Source: Streptomyces sp. SA15
GTDB taxonomy: Bacteria > Actinomycetota > Actinomycetes > Streptomycetales > Streptomycetaceae
NCBI RefSeq assembly: GCF_002291145.1
Contig: NZ_NTGE01000014.1
Span: 1 to 64,000 of the forward strand
DNA length: 64,000 nucleotides
Direction: 5' to 3'
Shown here: positions 44,118 to 58,736 of the stretch, piece after piece
Numbering within the stretch: position 1 is the first letter of the stretch
How the letters are laid out: every line of letters begins with the position of its first letter
The notes under the pieces: model-generated
The model's input: only the letters and a program-made list of their open reading frames with translations
What the model was told of the DNA's origin: nothing
The model's database searches: none
Made by a program: the position numbers and the translations under genes

Positions 44118-46244
44118 TTACTCGCCCTTGGCCTTCGCGATGATCTCCTCGGCGACGTTCCGCGGAACCTCGGCGTAGGAGTCGAACTGCATCGAGTAGC
44201 TTGCGCGACCCGACGTCTTGCTGCGGAGGTCTCCGACGTAGCCGAACATCTCCGAGAGGGGCACGAGGCCCTTCACGACGCGGGCACCGGCCCGCTCCTC
44301 CATGGCCTGGATCTGGCCACGGCGGGAGTTGATGTCGCCGATGACGTCACCCATGTAGTCCTCGGGCGTGGTGACCTCGACGGCCATCATCGGCTCGAGC
44401 AGCACGGGGCTGGCCTTGCGCGCGGCCTCCTTGAAGGCCTGCGAGCCGGCGATCTTGAACGCGAGCTCGGAGGAGTCGACCTCGTGGTAGGCACCGTCGA
44501 GCAGCGTGACGCGGACACCGGTCATCTCGTAACCGGCGAGGATGCCGAACTGCATGGCCTCCTGCGCACCGGCGTCGACCGAAGGGATGTACTCCTTCGG
44601 GATACGACCACCGGTCACCTTGTTCACGAACTCGTACGACGTGTCGCCACCCTCGAGCGGCTCGATCGCGATCTGCACCTTGGCGAACTGGCCGGTACCA
44701 CCAGTCTGCTTCTTGTGCGTGTAGTCGACGCGCTCGACGGCCTTGCGGATCGTCTCGCGGTAGGCGACCTGCGGCTTGCCGACGTTGGCCTCGACCTTGA
44801 ACTCACGGCGCATACGGTCGACCAGCACCTCGAGGTGCAGCTCGCCCATGCCACCGATGATGGTCTGGCCGGTCTCCTCGTCCGAGTGGACCTGGAAGGA
44901 CGGGTCCTCCTCGGCCAGGCGCTGGATCGCGACGCCCAGCTTCTCCTGGTCGCCCTTCGACTTGGGCTCGATGGCGACCTGGATGACCGGCGCCGGGAAG
45001 TCCATGGACTCCAGGATGACCGGGTTCTTGTCGTCGCTCAGCGTCTCACCGGTGGTGGTCTGCTTCAGGCCCATGACGGCGACGATGTCGCCGGCGCCCA
45101 CCGAGGCGATCTCCTCACGCTTGTTCGCGTGCATGCGGTAGATCTTGCCGATGCGCTCCTTCTTGCCCTTGACGGAGTTCAGCACGGCGGTGCCGGACTC
45201 CAGGCGACCGGAGTAGATCCGGACGAAGGTGAGCTTGCCGAGGTGCGGGTCGCTCATGATCTTGAACGCGAGCGCGGACAGCGGCTCCTCGTCGGACGGC
45301 TTGCGCTTGATGACCTCCTCCGGGTCGTTGACGGCGCGGCCCTCGATGGCCTCGACGTCAAGCGGGGTGGGGAGGTAGCGCACGACCGCGTCGAGCAGGG
45401 GCTGGACGCCCTTGTTCTTGAACGCGGTGCCGCAGAACACCGGGGTGACCGTGGTGTCGCTGGACTTGCCGGACGCGATGGTGATGCGACGGATCGCGGC
45501 GTACAGCTGCTCCTCGGTGGGCTCCTCGCCCTCCAGGTACAGCTCCATGATCTCTTCGTCGTTCTCCGCGACGGCCTCGAGCAGCTTGCCGCGCCACTCC
45601 TCGGCGGCCTCGGTGTGCGTGGCCGGGATGTCGACGGTGTCGTACATCTCGCCCTTGGCCGCCTCGGCGGACCACACGAGCGCCTTCATGCGGACCAGGT
45701 CCACGACGCCCTTGAAGTCGGCCTCGGCACCGATCGGCAGCTGCATGACGAGCGGCTGGGCGCCCAGGCGGTCCGAGATCATGTCCACGCAGCGGTGGAA
45801 CTCGGCGCCGGTACGGTCCAGCTTGTTGACGAAGCAGATACGCGGAACGCCGTAGCGGTCCGCCTGACGCCACACCGTCTCGGACTGGGGCTCGACGCCG
45901 GCAACGCCGTCGAACACCGTCACGGCACCGTCGAGCACGCGCAGGGAGCGCTCCACCTCGACGGTGAAGTCGACGTGCCCCGGGGTGTCGATGATGTTGA
46001 TGGTGTGGTCGACGTCGTCCAGCGGCCAGTGGCAGGTGGTGGCAGCAGAGGTGATCGTGATGCCACGCTCCTGCTCCTGCTCCATCCAGTCCATGGTGGC
46101 GGCGCCGTCGTGGACCTCACCGATCTTGTACGAAACGCCGGTGTAGAACAGGATCCGCTCGGTGGTGGTCGTCTTGCCCGCGTCGATGTGGGCCATGATC
46201 CCGATGTTGCGGACCCTGGCCAGGTCAAGTGAAGTGGTAGCCAT
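44118..46244 (-). CDS. fusA: Elongation factor G
   Basis: EF-G (708 residues) drives translocation and, with RRF, ribosome recycling. The G domain shows [27 protein letters not shown] and [10 protein letters not shown]. Domains II-V follow, including the domain IV loop region ([20 protein letters not shown]). It starts [20 protein letters not shown] and lies 39 bases downstream of rpsG. Confidence 0.99.
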   Translation of the reverse strand: MATTSLDLARVRNIGIMAHIDAGKTTTTERILFYTGVSYKIGEVHDGAATMDWMEQEQERGITITSAATTCHWPLDDVDHTINIIDTPGHVDFTVEVERSLRVLDGAVTVFDGVAGVEPQSETVWRQADRYGVPRICFVNKLDRTGAEFHRCVDMISDRLGAQPLVMQLPIGAEADFKGVVDLVRMKALVWSAEAAKGEMYDTVDIPATHTEAAEEWRGKLLEAVAENDEEIMELYLEGEEPTEEQLYAAIRRITIASGKSSDTTVTPVFCGTAFKNKGVQPLLDAVVRYLPTPLDVEAIEGRAVNDPEEVIKRKPSDEEPLSALAFKIMSDPHLGKLTFVRIYSGRLESGTAVLNSVKGKKERIGKIYRMHANKREEIASVGAGDIVAVMGLKQTTTGETLSDDKNPVILESMDFPAPVIQVAIEPKSKGDQEKLGVAIQRLAEEDPSFQVHSDEETGQTIIGGMGELHLEVLVDRMRREFKVEANVGKPQVAYRETIRKAVERVDYTHKKQTGGTGQFAKVQIAIEPLEGGDTSYEFVNKVTGGRIPKEYIPSVDAGAQEAMQFGILAGYEMTGVRVTLLDGAYHEVDSSELAFKIAGSQAFKEAARKASPVLLEPMMAVEVTTPEDYMGDVIGDINSRRGQIQAMEERAGARVVKGLVPLSEMFGYVGDLRSKTSGRASYSMQFDSYAEVPRNVAEEIIAKAKGE

Positions 46245-46283
46245 AAGGCTTCGGTCTTCTCTCGGTCTCGATGTGGGTAGCGA

Positions 46284-46754
46284 CTACCAGCGGTAGTGCG
46301 CGAAGGCCTTGTTGGACTCGGCCATCTTGTGGGTGTCCTCGCGCTTCTTCACAGCGGCACCGAGGCCGTTGGACGCGTCGAGGAGCTCGTTGAGCAGACG
46401 CTCGGTCATGGTCTTCTCGCGACGGGCGCGGGAGTAACCGACCAGCCAGCGCAGCGCCAGGGTGTTGGCGCGGCCGGGCTTGACCTCGACCGGCACCTGG
46501 TAGGTGGCGCCACCGACGCGGCGGGACTTGACCTCGAGGGTCGGCTTGATGTTCTCGAGAGCGCGCTTGAGCGTGATGACCGGGTCGTTGCTGGTCTTCT
46601 CGCGCAGGCCCTCCATGGCGCCGTACACGATGCGCTCGGCGGTGGAGCGCTTGCCGTTCAGCAGCACCTTGTTGATGAGGGAGGTGACCAGAGGAGAACC
46701 GTAGACCGGGTCGATGATGACCGGGCGCTTCGGGGCGGGGCCCTTACGAGGCAT
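46284..46754 (-). CDS. rpsG: 30S ribosomal protein S7
   Basis: S7 (156 residues) nucleates the 30S head and is the str autoregulator in E. coli. Start [20 protein letters not shown]; signature [20 protein letters not shown] and [20 protein letters not shown]. It is two bases after the rpsL stop, indicating coupling. Confidence 0.99.
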   Translation of the reverse strand: MPRKGPAPKRPVIIDPVYGSPLVTSLINKVLLNGKRSTAERIVYGAMEGLREKTSNDPVITLKRALENIKPTLEVKSRRVGGATYQVPVEVKPGRANTLALRWLVGYSRARREKTMTERLLNELLDASNGLGAAVKKREDTHKMAESNKAFAHYRW

Positions 46755-46756
46755 TC

Positions 46757-47128
46757 TTACTTCTCCTTCTTGGCGCCGTAGCGGCTGCGGGCCTGCTTGC
46801 GGTTCTTGACACCCTGGGTGTCGAGCGAACCACGGATGATCTTGTAACGAACACCGGGCAGGTCCTTCACACGGCCGCCACGCACGAGCACGATGGAGTG
46901 CTCCTGCAGGTTGTGTCCCTCACCCGGAATGTAAGCGGTGACCTCGATCCCGCTGGTCAGACGCACACGCGCGACCTTACGCAGGGCCGAGTTCGGCTTC
47001 TTCGGGGTGGTCGTGAACACACGCGTGCAGACGCCACGACGCTGAGGGGAACCCTCGAGTGCGGGCGTCTTGTTCTTCTCGACCTTGTCCTGCCGGCCCT
47101 TGCGGACCAGCTGCTGGATCGTAGGCAC
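46757..47128 (-). CDS. rpsL: 30S ribosomal protein S12
   Basis: S12 (123 residues) guards decoding accuracy at the A site. Start [20 protein letters not shown]. The streptomycin-determining positions are wild type: Lys43 in [12 protein letters not shown] and Lys88 in [11 protein letters not shown]. It is the first gene of the str operon, with a leader of about 190 bases that carries the two-stem element. Confidence 0.99.
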   Translation of the reverse strand: MPTIQQLVRKGRQDKVEKNKTPALEGSPQRRGVCTRVFTTTPKKPNSALRKVARVRLTSGIEVTAYIPGEGHNLQEHSIVLVRGGRVKDLPGVRYKIIRGSLDTQGVKNRKQARSRYGAKKEK

Positions 47129-47178
47129 TACTTCTCCGGTTTCTGTGTGCCGAATGGTGAAGCTAACCTGGAACGTCG

Positions 47179-47216
47179 CCGACCCACGCGGTCGGGTGTG
47201 TCGAACCCGCTGACTC
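47179..47216 (-). promoter_or_regulatory. Two-stem leader element upstream of rpsL, shared with the S10 operon
   Basis: In the minus-strand RNA, stem one pairs GAGTC (47216-47212) with GACAC through outer G-C and inner GTC/GAC pairs. Stem two, two bases on, is CCGACC(GCGTG)GGTCGG, ending at 47179, 50 bases before the rpsL start codon. The core is identical to that upstream of rpsJ except for one base. The sequence between the stems and start codon differs, so the element itself seems to be conserved. Confidence 0.6.
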
Positions 47217-47322
47217 CCGCCGCCAGGCAGAAAGAGGCGCAGATTACGGTGGCCGTTCTCGGCCCCCTATGCGGTGTGATGGCACGCACGAGAGCCAGGG
47301 CACACCCCAGGCACAAGGTCTG

Positions 47323-47351
47323 AGCGTACCTAGCTCAATCGCTGCGGTCAA
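47323..47351 (-). promoter_or_regulatory. str operon promoter
   Basis: On the minus strand TTGACC (47351-47346), a 17-base spacer and TACGCT (47328-47323) give a near-consensus principal-sigma promoter. Transcription would begin near 47316, about 188 bases before rpsL. Between the promoter and the next gene (47352-47476) I see nothing else. Confidence 0.65.
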
Positions 47352-47476
47352 AACAAATGGCCCGCGTTCGCATCACCGGACGGAACATGTCAAGCCCCGA
47401 GACGGTCCGCGATCTTCAAATCCACGCCACGGCGTGTGTGACCGACCTCTCAATGATCTACGACACACAGCTCCCG

Positions 47477-48211
47477 TCACCCCGACGCGAGCCCCACCAT
47501 GAACGCCAGCGTCAGCATGAGCGCCCAGCCGGCGGTGGACAGCCACCCGAGCACGAGCCCGGTCAGGGCCAGCCCGTCACCGCCCTCTCCCGTGTTCCGG
47601 ATCTCCGACCGCGCCGCATGCCCGAGGATCACCGCCGGAATGCCGGTGAGCCCGAAGGTCGGCAGACACAACAGCCCGCACACGGCGGACCCGACCGCCT
47701 TCCCGTTCGTCCGCGGCCGCGGCACGGGCAGGAACGTCCGCGGTACGGCCACGACGGGCGCAGGCTGCGGTACGGGGCCCGCGGGCAGGTCGGCGACCAG
47801 CAGAGCCAGCTCCCCCACCGTACGGGCCTTGTAGGCCCGCTCCACCCGCCTGTCGAACTCCCCCTTCTCCAGCCGCCCCTCACCGAAGCCGGCCCTGAGC
47901 ACATCCACGGCCCGCTCGCGGTCGGCGTGCGAGGCGAGCATGGACGGCGCACTGTGCACCTGCCAGAGCTGAGGCTGGGGCTGGAGAGCACCCGCGTCCT
48001 GCCAGGGCTGCGGCTGACGCTGAGGGCCACCCGCGTCCTGCCAGGGCTGCGGCGCACCACCCGCGCCATGCCAGGGGCGCGGAGCACCCTGCCCCGACTG
48101 CGGAGCATCACGCCCCGACTGCGGAACATCACGCCCCGACTGCGGAGCATCACGCCCCGGCTGAGGCCCACCCTGCCCCGGCTCCCAGGGTTGCCACGAC
48201 GGATTCGACAC
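47477..48211 (-). CDS. DUF1707/DUF4190-type membrane protein
   Basis: The product has 244 residues from GTG 48211 (VSNPSWQPWEPG), with GGAGGT six bases upstream. An in-frame ORF to 48271 has poorer support. The N-terminal 90 residues are Pro/Gln/Gly/Trp-rich with imperfect repeats (RDAPQSG three times, PWQDAG twice). Next comes a DUF1707 domain (HADRERAVDVLRAGFGEGRL, FDRRVERAYKARTVGELALL), then two membrane helices with the DUF4190 pattern (AVGSAVCGLLCLPTFGLTGI, AVILGHAARSEIRNTGEGGD). It lies between the rpoC terminator and the str promoter. The function is unknown. Confidence 0.8.
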   Translation of the reverse strand: MSNPSWQPWEPGQGGPQPGRDAPQSGRDVPQSGRDAPQSGQGAPRPWHGAGGAPQPWQDAGGPQRQPQPWQDAGALQPQPQLWQVHSAPSMLASHADRERAVDVLRAGFGEGRLEKGEFDRRVERAYKARTVGELALLVADLPAGPVPQPAPVVAVPRTFLPVPRPRTNGKAVGSAVCGLLCLPTFGLTGIPAVILGHAARSEIRNTGEGGDGLALTGLVLGWLSTAGWALMLTLAFMVGLASG

Positions 48212-48293
48212 GGAGCACCTCCCCGAACCCCCGAGTCCCTCCATGATGCGCCGAACCGGCAATTCCGGCACAGACCGCGTCGCCGGACAGGCC

Positions 48294-48327
48294 GAAGGGC
48301 GGCCACCCCGAAAGGTGACCGCCCTTC
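48294..48327 (-). terminator. Terminator of the rpoBC operon
   Basis: GAAGGGCGG pairs with CCGCCCTTC, with an inner CACC/GGTG stem, one C-A mismatch and a six-base loop. It lies 20 bases downstream of the rpoC stop. Confidence 0.75.
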
Positions 48328-48346
48328 AACTCAAGCGTACGCTCGC

Positions 48347-52246
<3,900 letters not shown>

Positions 52247-52306
52247 TATGCGTCAATCCCTCTCAGGGTTGTAAGTCATGGGGTCTGATACGGGGGTCCT
52301 GGGGCC

Positions 52307-52331
52307 GGAGGCCTTCATGACGAAGGCCTCC
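52307..52331 (-). other. Perfect hairpin in the rpoB-rpoC gap
   Basis: GGAGGCCTTC and GAAGGCCTCC pair perfectly (10 bp, 5-base loop). The hairpin begins 10 bases after the rpoB stop. It may tune rpoC expression or mark an RNA cleavage site. Confidence 0.5.
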
Positions 52332-52340
52332 GAACTCCCG

Positions 52341-55300
52341 TCAGACCTCTTCGACGCTGCTCGGCTCACGCCGGGACAGGTCGATGCCAAGCTCCTCCGC
52401 AGCGCGGAAGACGTCCTCGTCGGTGTCGCGCATCTCGATGGACATGCCGTCCGAGGACAGCACCTCCACGTTGAGGCACAGGGACTGCATCTCCTTGATG
52501 AGCACCTTGAAGGACTCGGGGATGCCGGGCTCGGGGATGTTCTCGCCCTTGACGATGGCTTCGTAGACCTTCACGCGGCCGGTGACGTCGTCGGACTTGA
52601 TGGTCAGCAGCTCCTGGAGGGCGTAAGCGGCGCCATAAGCCTCCAGCGCCCACACCTCCATCTCGCCGAACCGCTGGCCACCGAACTGGGCCTTACCACC
52701 CAGCGGCTGCTGGGTGATCATCGAGTACGGGCCGGTCGAACGGGCGTGCAGCTTGTCGTCGACCAGGTGGTGCAGCTTCAGGATGTACATGAAGCCGACC
52801 GAGATCGGCTCCGGGAACGGCTCGCCGGAGCGGCCGTCGAACAGGCGCGCCTTGCCGGAGGGGAGCACCATGCGCTCGCCGTCGCGGTTCGGGATGGTGT
52901 GCTGCAGCAGACCCGCCAGCTCGTCCTCACGCGCACCGTCGAAGACGGGGGTGGCGACGTTGGTGCCCGGGTCGACCCGGTCGGCCTCGATGGCCTGCAG
53001 GCGCTGAGCCCACTCATCGCCGAGCCCGGAGACGTCCCAGCCGCGGCTGGCGAGCCAGCCGAGGTGGATCTCCAGAACCTGTCCCGGGTTCATTCGGGAC
53101 GGCACACCCAGCGGGTTGAGGATGATGTCGACCGGGGTGCCGTCCTCCAGGAACGGCATGTCCTCGATCGGCAGGATCTTCGAGATGACACCCTTGTTGC
53201 CGTGCCGGCCGGCCAGCTTGTCACCGTCGGTGATCTTGCGCTTCTGCGCCACGTACACGCGCACCAGCTGGTTCACACCGGGGGGAAGCTCGTCGCCCTC
53301 CTCGCGGTCGAAGACGCGCACGCCGATGACCTTGCCGGTCTCGCCGTGCGGCACCTTCAGCGAGGTGTCACGGACCTCACGGGCCTTCTCACCGAAGATC
53401 GCGCGCAGCAGACGCTCCTCGGGCGTCAGCTCGGTCTCACCCTTGGGCGTGACCTTGCCGACGAGGATGTCACCGGCGATGACCTCGGCACCGATACGGA
53501 TGATGCCGCGCTCGTCGAGGTCGGCGAGGACCTCCTCGGAGACGTTCGGGATGTCCCGGGTGATCTCCTCGGGGCCCAGCTTGGTGTCACGGGCGTCGAC
53601 CTCGTGCTCCTCGATGTGGATCGAGGAGAGGACGTCGTCCTGCACGAGGCGCTGCGACAGGATGATCGCGTCCTCGTAGTTGTGACCCTCCCACGGCATG
53701 AACGCCACGAGCAGGTTCTTGCCGAGCGCCATCTCGCCGTTCTGGGTGGCCGGGCCGTCGGCGAGGACCTGGCCCTCGACGATCCGGTCACCCTCCTGGA
53801 CGATGACCTTCTGGTTGACCGAGGTGCCCTGGTTGGAACGGGCGAACTTGGCCAGGCGGTACGTGATGTACGTACCGTCGTCGTTGGCGGTGGTGATGTA
53901 GTCCGCGGAGACCTCCTGGACCACACCGGCCTTCTCGGCCTTGACGACGTCGCCGGCGTCGACGGCGGAGCGGTACTCCATGCCGGTGCCGACGAGCGGG
54001 GACTCCGCCTTGATGAGCGGAACGGCCTGGCGCATCATGTTCGCGCCCATGAGGGCACGGTTGGCGTCGTCGTGCTCGAGGAACGGGATCATGGCGGTCG
54101 CGACCGACACCATCTGGCGCGGCGAGACGTCCATGTAGTCCACGTCGTCACCGGCGACGTAGTCGACCTCGCCGCCACGGCGGCGGACCAGGACGCGGTT
54201 CTCGGCGAACCGCATGTCGTCGTTGAGCGTGGCGTTGGCCTGCGCGATGACGAACCGGTCCTCTTCGTCGGCCGTGAGGTAGTCGACCTCGTCGGTGACG
54301 ACACCGCCGGTGACCTTGCGGTACGGCGTCTCCACGAAACCGAACGCGTTGACGCGGCCGTAGGAGGCGAGCGAGCCGATCAGACCGATGTTCGGGCCTT
54401 CAGGGGTCTCGATCGGGCACATACGGCCGTAGTGCGACGGGTGCACGTCACGGACCTCGAAGCCGGCCCGCTCTCGGGAGAGACCACCCGGACCAAGAGC
54501 CGACAGACGGCGCTTGTGGGTGAGACCCGACAGCGGGTTGTTCTGGTCCATGAACTGCGACAGCTGGCTGGTGCCGAAGAACTCCTTGATGGAGGCGACG
54601 ACCGGCCGGATGTTGATCAGGGTCTGCGGCGTGATCGCCTCGACGTCCTGAGTCGTCATCCGCTCGCGGACGACACGCTCCATACGCGCCAGACCCGTAC
54701 GGACCTGGTTCTGGATGAGCTCGCCGACGCTGCGCAGACGGCGGTTGCCGAAGTGGTCGATGTCGTCGGTCTCGACGACGATCGTCTGACCGCTGTCGCC
54801 GACCGTCTCGGTCTCGCCCGCGTGCAGCTTCACCAGGTACTTGATCGTCGAGATGATGTCCTCGACGGTCAGGATGCCCGCGTCCAGCGGAGCGTCCGCA
54901 CCCAGCTTCTTGTTGACCTTGTAGCGGCCGACCTTGGCGAGGTCGTAGCGCTTGGGGTTGAAGTAGAGGTTCTCGAGCAGCGTCTGCGCGGCCTCACGGG
55001 TCGGGGGCTCACCCGGACGCAGCTTGCGGTAGATGTCCAGCAGTGCGTCGTCCTGGCCCTGGGTGTGGTCCTTCTCCAGGGTGGCGCGCATGGACTCGTA
55101 CTCGCCGAACTCCTCCAGGATCTGCTCGGTGGTCCAGCCGAGAGCCTTGAGCAGGACGGTGACGGACTGCTTGCGCTTGCGGTCGATGCGCACACCGACC
55201 ATGTCGCGCTTGTCGATCTCCATTTCCAGCCAGGCACCCCGGGACGGGATGATCTTGGCGGAGAAGATGTCCTTGTCGGACGTCTTGTCGATGGAGGAAT

Positions 55301-55826
55301 CGAAGTAGACACCCGGCGAACGGACCAGCTGCGACACCACGACACGCTCGGTGCCGTTGATGACGAAGGTGCCCTTGTTCGTCATGAGCGGGAAGTCGCC
55401 CATGAAGACGGTCTGGGACTTGATCTCGCCGGTCTCGTTGTTGGTGAACTCAGCCGTGACGAAGAGCGGAGCGGCGTACGTGAAGTCGCGCTCCTTGCAC
55501 TCGTCGATGCTGTTCTTCGGCGGCTCGAAACGGTGGTCGCGGAACGTCAGCGACATCGACCCGGAGAAATCCTCGATCGGAGAGATCTCCTCGAAGATCT
55601 CCTCCAGACCGGACTTGGTGGGGACGTCCTGACCGGACTCCAGAGCCGCCTCGACCCGACTCTGCCAGGCGGTGTTGCCGAGCAGCCAGTCGAAGCTCTC
55701 GGTCTGCAGCGCGAGCAGGTTCGGAACCTCGAGGGGCTCCTTGATCTTTGCAAAGGAGATGCGCAGCGGGGCGGTGCTGGCGCCGTTGTTCGTATTCGCG
55801 GTCGAGGCAGTGCGCGAGGCGGCCAA
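52341..55826 (-). CDS. rpoB: RNA polymerase beta subunit
   Basis: The product has 1161 residues when started at TTG 55826 ([20 protein letters not shown]), which has GGAAGGA upstream and gives the streptomycete length. The in-frame ORF to 55886 has a non-conserved extension. The rifampicin region [20 protein letters not shown] followed by [11 protein letters not shown] is wild type. The catalytic-domain motifs [20 protein letters not shown] and [19 protein letters not shown] are present. It is upstream of rpoC and downstream of rplJL across 600 bases. Confidence 0.99.
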   Translation of the reverse strand: MAASRTASTANTNNGASTAPLRISFAKIKEPLEVPNLLALQTESFDWLLGNTAWQSRVEAALESGQDVPTKSGLEEIFEEISPIEDFSGSMSLTFRDHRFEPPKNSIDECKERDFTYAAPLFVTAEFTNNETGEIKSQTVFMGDFPLMTNKGTFVINGTERVVVSQLVRSPGVYFDSSIDKTSDKDIFSAKIIPSRGAWLEMEIDKRDMVGVRIDRKRKQSVTVLLKALGWTTEQILEEFGEYESMRATLEKDHTQGQDDALLDIYRKLRPGEPPTREAAQTLLENLYFNPKRYDLAKVGRYKVNKKLGADAPLDAGILTVEDIISTIKYLVKLHAGETETVGDSGQTIVVETDDIDHFGNRRLRSVGELIQNQVRTGLARMERVVRERMTTQDVEAITPQTLINIRPVVASIKEFFGTSQLSQFMDQNNPLSGLTHKRRLSALGPGGLSRERAGFEVRDVHPSHYGRMCPIETPEGPNIGLIGSLASYGRVNAFGFVETPYRKVTGGVVTDEVDYLTADEEDRFVIAQANATLNDDMRFAENRVLVRRRGGEVDYVAGDDVDYMDVSPRQMVSVATAMIPFLEHDDANRALMGANMMRQAVPLIKAESPLVGTGMEYRSAVDAGDVVKAEKAGVVQEVSADYITTANDDGTYITYRLAKFARSNQGTSVNQKVIVQEGDRIVEGQVLADGPATQNGEMALGKNLLVAFMPWEGHNYEDAIILSQRLVQDDVLSSIHIEEHEVDARDTKLGPEEITRDIPNVSEEVLADLDERGIIRIGAEVIAGDILVGKVTPKGETELTPEERLLRAIFGEKAREVRDTSLKVPHGETGKVIGVRVFDREEGDELPPGVNQLVRVYVAQKRKITDGDKLAGRHGNKGVISKILPIEDMPFLEDGTPVDIILNPLGVPSRMNPGQVLEIHLGWLASRGWDVSGLGDEWAQRLQAIEADRVDPGTNVATPVFDGAREDELAGLLQHTIPNRDGERMVLPSGKARLFDGRSGEPFPEPISVGFMYILKLHHLVDDKLHARSTGPYSMITQQPLGGKAQFGGQRFGEMEVWALEAYGAAYALQELLTIKSDDVTGRVKVYEAIVKGENIPEPGIPESFKVLIKEMQSLCLNVEVLSSDGMSIEMRDTDEDVFRAAEELGIDLSRREPSSVEEV

Positions 55827-56329
55827 GAGGGGGTCCTTCCGAGGGCTCGGACTCACTACGCGCGTACCGGTCCCTCTCCCGCACACAGAGACAGACTCCC
55901 CATTTTCGGCTGTTTGGCCAGGTCGGGGGTATCTGATCGTCGGTGTCCAAGCGAGGGCATGCCCCTGGTGACGGGCAGGAGGCAGCTAACAGGCAGCGCA
56001 AAGGGTCAGTGTAGCCACTTGGCACACTGATGTCCAGTGCGGGTTTTTGAGACCCTCGTTGTTCTCAACACCTTCGGCAAGCCCACGCCCTCAACGCACG
56101 TTGATACTGCCCTCTTCGTCGTCGATCCATGCCTCGGATTCGGATCCTTGTGACGACGCGTCCTGAGAATTGCGCGCTGCGTGCGGTTCGTCAAGGCCCC
56201 CTTGCCCGAACAGGTTGCTGCGCTCGTCACTTGCGGCCTGCACCGGGGACACCCGGAGACACGACGAAGATCACCATACTCCGCACGTACCTCGGTGCAA
56301 GGCAGCCACCGCCGGACCCCCGGAACGCC

Positions 56330-56363
56330 GAAGAGCGACCACCCGGATGGATGATCGCTCTTC
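56330..56363 (-). terminator. Terminator/attenuator between rplL and rpoB
   Basis: GAAGAGCGA (56330-56338) pairs perfectly with TCGCTCTTC (56355-56363), with an additional CCA/TGG pairing inside. It lies about 65 bases after the rplL stop. Partial termination at this place adjusts the ratio of L7/L12 to RNA polymerase in many bacteria. Confidence 0.65.
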
Positions 56364-56380
56364 AGCGCTTGAGCGTTACA

Positions 56381-56420
56381 GGGTCTGTAGTACGACCCCA
56401 CCGGGCCTGTAGTACGACCC
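56381..56420 (-). repeat. Tandem 18-base hairpin-forming repeat downstream of rplL
   Basis: Two copies (56381-56398 and 56403-56420) differ at one base and are four bases apart. Each has GGGTC (GGGCC in copy two) and GACCC ends, with an inner GTA/TAC pair, so each can fold into a small hairpin. They sit directly after the rplL stop. Confidence 0.55.
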
Positions 56421-56427
56421 GAAGGTG

Positions 56428-56811
56428 TTACTTGACCTCGACGGAGGCGCCGGCGCCCTTGAGGGCCTCGGCGGCCTTCTCGGCGGCGTCCTTGGCGACC
56501 TTCTCGAGAACGGGCTTCGGGGCGCCGTCCACGAGGTCCTTGGCCTCCTTCAGGCCCAGGGAGGTCAGCTCACGCACGACCTTGATGACCTGGATCTTCT
56601 TGTCACCGGCGCCGGTGAGGACGACGTCGAACTCGTCCTGCTCGGCCTCGGCCTCGACCGGGGCGGCCGGGCCGCCCTGGACGGCGACGGCGGCCGGGGC
56701 GGCGGCGGTGACGTCGAACTTCTCCTCGAACGCCTTCACGAACTCGGAGAGCTCGATGAGGGTCATCTCCTCGAACTGCGCGAGCAGGTCTTCCTGGCTG
56801 AGCTTCGCCAT
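56428..56811 (-). CDS. rplL: 50S ribosomal protein L7/L12
   Basis: L7/L12 (127 residues from ATG 56811, [20 protein letters not shown]) forms the flexible stalk that recruits translation GTPases. An N-terminal dimerisation domain, an Ala/Pro/Val-rich hinge ([20 protein letters not shown]) and a C-terminal domain ([35 protein letters not shown]) are in order. The ORF to 56829 adds six residues without merit. Confidence 0.98.
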   Translation of the reverse strand: MAKLSQEDLLAQFEEMTLIELSEFVKAFEEKFDVTAAAPAAVAVQGGPAAPVEAEAEQDEFDVVLTGAGDKKIQVIKVVRELTSLGLKEAKDLVDGAPKPVLEKVAKDAAEKAAEALKGAGASVEVK

Positions 56812-56937
56812 GATGGGCGATCCTTCCACTAATTCGGCAGGTGCCGGATGTACATGTCTGGCGGGCGTACGTTCGGCCCGCTACGACCGCTGCCTCAGGC
56901 GAGCTGCCGTGAGGCGGCGGTCATTTCGCGAGCCGAA

Positions 56938-57468
56938 TTACTCGGCACCGCCCTGCTCGTCCTGCTTGGCGCGAAGAGCGTCCACAGTGCGGACCAGCTT
57001 CGACGGCAGCGCCTGGAAGACAGCGGCAGCCTGGGACTGCTTGCCCTTCATGGCACCGGCCAGCTTGGAGAGCAGAACCTCGCGGGACTCGAGGTCCGCA
57101 AGCTTCTTGATGTCGTCGGCGGACAGCGCCTTACCGTCAAGGACACCGCCCTTGATGACGAGGTTGGGGTTGTCCTTGGCGAAGTCACGAAGACCCTTCG
57201 CCGCCACGACCGGGTCACCGGTCACGAAGGCGACGGCCGACGAACCCGTGAAGAGGTCGTCGATCGCGGTGATCCCGGCCTCATTGGCCGCAATCTTGGT
57301 CAGCGTGTTCTTAGCCACGCGGTAGTGAGCGTTCTCACCGAGTGAACGACGCAGCTGTTGGAGCTGCGCGACGGTGAGACCGGTGTACGCGGTAACGACG
57401 GCGCCGTTGGAGTTGCGGAACTTGTCTCGCATCTCCACGACAGCATCGACCTTGTCAGGCCTCGCCAT
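56938..57468 (-). CDS. rplJ: 50S ribosomal protein L10
   Basis: L10 (176 residues from ATG 57468, [20 protein letters not shown]) anchors the L7/L12 stalk and, in complex with it, represses its own mRNA in other bacteria. Signatures: [35 protein letters not shown]. The C-terminal helix for L7/L12 dimers ends with a short acidic tail. The ORF to 57633 is upstream noise. It is 126 bases upstream of rplL. Confidence 0.98.
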   Translation of the reverse strand: MARPDKVDAVVEMRDKFRNSNGAVVTAYTGLTVAQLQQLRRSLGENAHYRVAKNTLTKIAANEAGITAIDDLFTGSSAVAFVTGDPVVAAKGLRDFAKDNPNLVIKGGVLDGKALSADDIKKLADLESREVLLSKLAGAMKGKQSQAAAVFQALPSKLVRTVDALRAKQDEQGGAE

Positions 57469-57526
57469 GAGCCTCAGCCTCCTTCCGGGTGATGACGACC
57501 GCTCGGAAGGGGCTGGGACAAACGAA

Positions 57527-57553
57527 ACGCCCCGGCGCAGGCGCACGGGGCGT
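57527..57553 (-). promoter_or_regulatory. L10-leader hairpin
   Basis: In the minus-strand RNA ACGCCCCG pairs with CGGGGCGU around an 11-base GC-rich loop, followed by a U-rich patch (UUCGUUU). It lies about 60 bases upstream of rplJ, where L10 leaders bind the L10-L7/L12 complex. A TTGACA hexamer at 57732-57727 may be the -35 of the rplJ promoter, but no matching -10 was found at normal spacing. Confidence 0.5.
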
Positions 57554-57753
57554 AGCTCGACCGGCATTCGCAGCGCGAGCAGCGAACCGACGGGAGCACT
57601 TCCACAGTCACCTGCGCGGGTCGTCCGCAGCATTCAGCGGATCCTTCGGCCACCGCGCCCTCTTACGAGCACACGGCAACGACCAGCGGTCTTTGGCTTC
57701 TGTAGGAGGGTACGCGACCGGATCGCTGTCAAGCAAATCCGGTCGTACGACGC

Positions 57754-58599
57754 TCAGCTCTGCGCTTCGTCCATCATCTCGGCGAGGTCCATCGTGTCCT
57801 TGGCGGGCGGGGCCGCGACCGTCACCGGCTCGTTGACGTCGAGGAACGTGATGGTCATGTCGAGCGGACCCTTGTCGCCGTCGCCCCGCATGCGGAACTG
57901 CTTGGTCTGGTGGTCGCCGTCGACCCACATGTCCATCGTGACCGCGTCGACGCCCAGCTTCGTGAACTGGTCGAAGCGCCGATCCCGGGTGGCGTCGTCC
58001 TCGCCCTTCAGGGACTCCTGGAGCTCCTTCATGGTGACCGTCCCCTTGTAGTGGGTGGTCTTCACTCCGTCGACGGTCTCGGTGCCGACGTCCTCCACAT
58101 CTTTGGAGCCGGTGAGGAAGGTGGACTGATCGGCCGGGTTCTTGTCGGCCTGGCCCGCCCCCAGTGACGGATCATCGAGCCCCTCGGCGCCCAGCTCGGA
58201 CAGGTCGAACTTGAGCCAGCTCTTGCCGTCCATCTCCTTGGCGGCCGCGGCACCCCCGCCGATGTACATGGCCTTGTCGACGAGCCGGATCTCCGCGGTG
58301 CCGTCCGCGCCCTGGTCGAGCGCCGTCATCTTCATGCTCATGGCCACGGTGGGCTTCATGCTCATCGCGGCCTCGGCCTTGACGCGACCCTGCTCCGGCA
58401 CCTTGCCGGTCAACCGATACCGGAAGGACTTGATGTCCTCCGCGTTCTTGGCCGCCTTGGCGACGGCCGCCACCGGCGTCATCTTCGGCGAGTCCTCGCC
58501 CTTCCCACACGCAGCCGCGCCGGCGGCGAGGAGCAGCACGGCGAGCCCGGCACCCGTCGCTCTACGGCACATGGAACGACGTAAGGAAGAAGTCCCCAT
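57754..58599 (-). CDS. Lipoprotein, LppX/LprAFG-like
   Basis: The product has 281 residues from ATG 58599 ([20 protein letters not shown]), which follows GGGGGG. A lipoprotein signal peptide ends at Cys31 ([10 protein letters not shown]). The mature part has the pattern of the streptomycete LppX_LprAFG-like lipoproteins: [55 protein letters not shown]. These beta-rich shells may carry lipids, but no ligand is known here. It is downstream of a related lipoprotein and upstream of rplJ, a constant streptomycete arrangement. Confidence 0.85.
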   Translation of the reverse strand: MGTSSLRRSMCRRATGAGLAVLLLAAGAAACGKGEDSPKMTPVAAVAKAAKNAEDIKSFRYRLTGKVPEQGRVKAEAAMSMKPTVAMSMKMTALDQGADGTAEIRLVDKAMYIGGGAAAAKEMDGKSWLKFDLSELGAEGLDDPSLGAGQADKNPADQSTFLTGSKDVEDVGTETVDGVKTTHYKGTVTMKELQESLKGEDDATRDRRFDQFTKLGVDAVTMDMWVDGDHQTKQFRMRGDGDKGPLDMTITFLDVNEPVTVAAPPAKDTMDLAEMMDEAQS

Positions 58600-58736
58600 A
58601 GTTTCCCCCCAAGGAACACACGGATTGTTCACAGCGATGCTGCGAGCGTATCCCAGGAGTCAGGAGTAGACCCCTGAATTCCCTGGGCCTCACTACGCCT
58701 CAAGCGGCTCAAAAAGTCTCCCTCGCCTCAGTGACC

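Larger units (their letters stand above)
55827..56427 (-). other. rplL-rpoB intergenic region
   Basis: The 616 bases between the rpoB start (55826) and rplL (56428-56811, transcribed toward it) hold the rplL-distal attenuator hairpin and a tandem repeat (listed separately). They also leave room for an rpoB promoter and a leader of several hundred bases. I saw no credible ORF and no unambiguous -35/-10 pair. Confidence 0.5.

Noticed and set aside
43978..46232. Plus-strand frames opposite tuf and fusA, up to 724 codons
   Set aside because: Antisense shadows of two highly conserved elongation factor genes.
48061..48190. Tandem 15-24 base repeats resembling a minisatellite
   Set aside because: They encode the RDAPQSG and PWQDAG repeats of the DUF1707 protein's N-terminus and are explained by that coding region.
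52278..56030. Plus-strand open frame of 1250 codons opposite rpoB
   Set aside because: Shadow of rpoB, with the same compositional pattern and no recognisable motif or ribosome-binding site.
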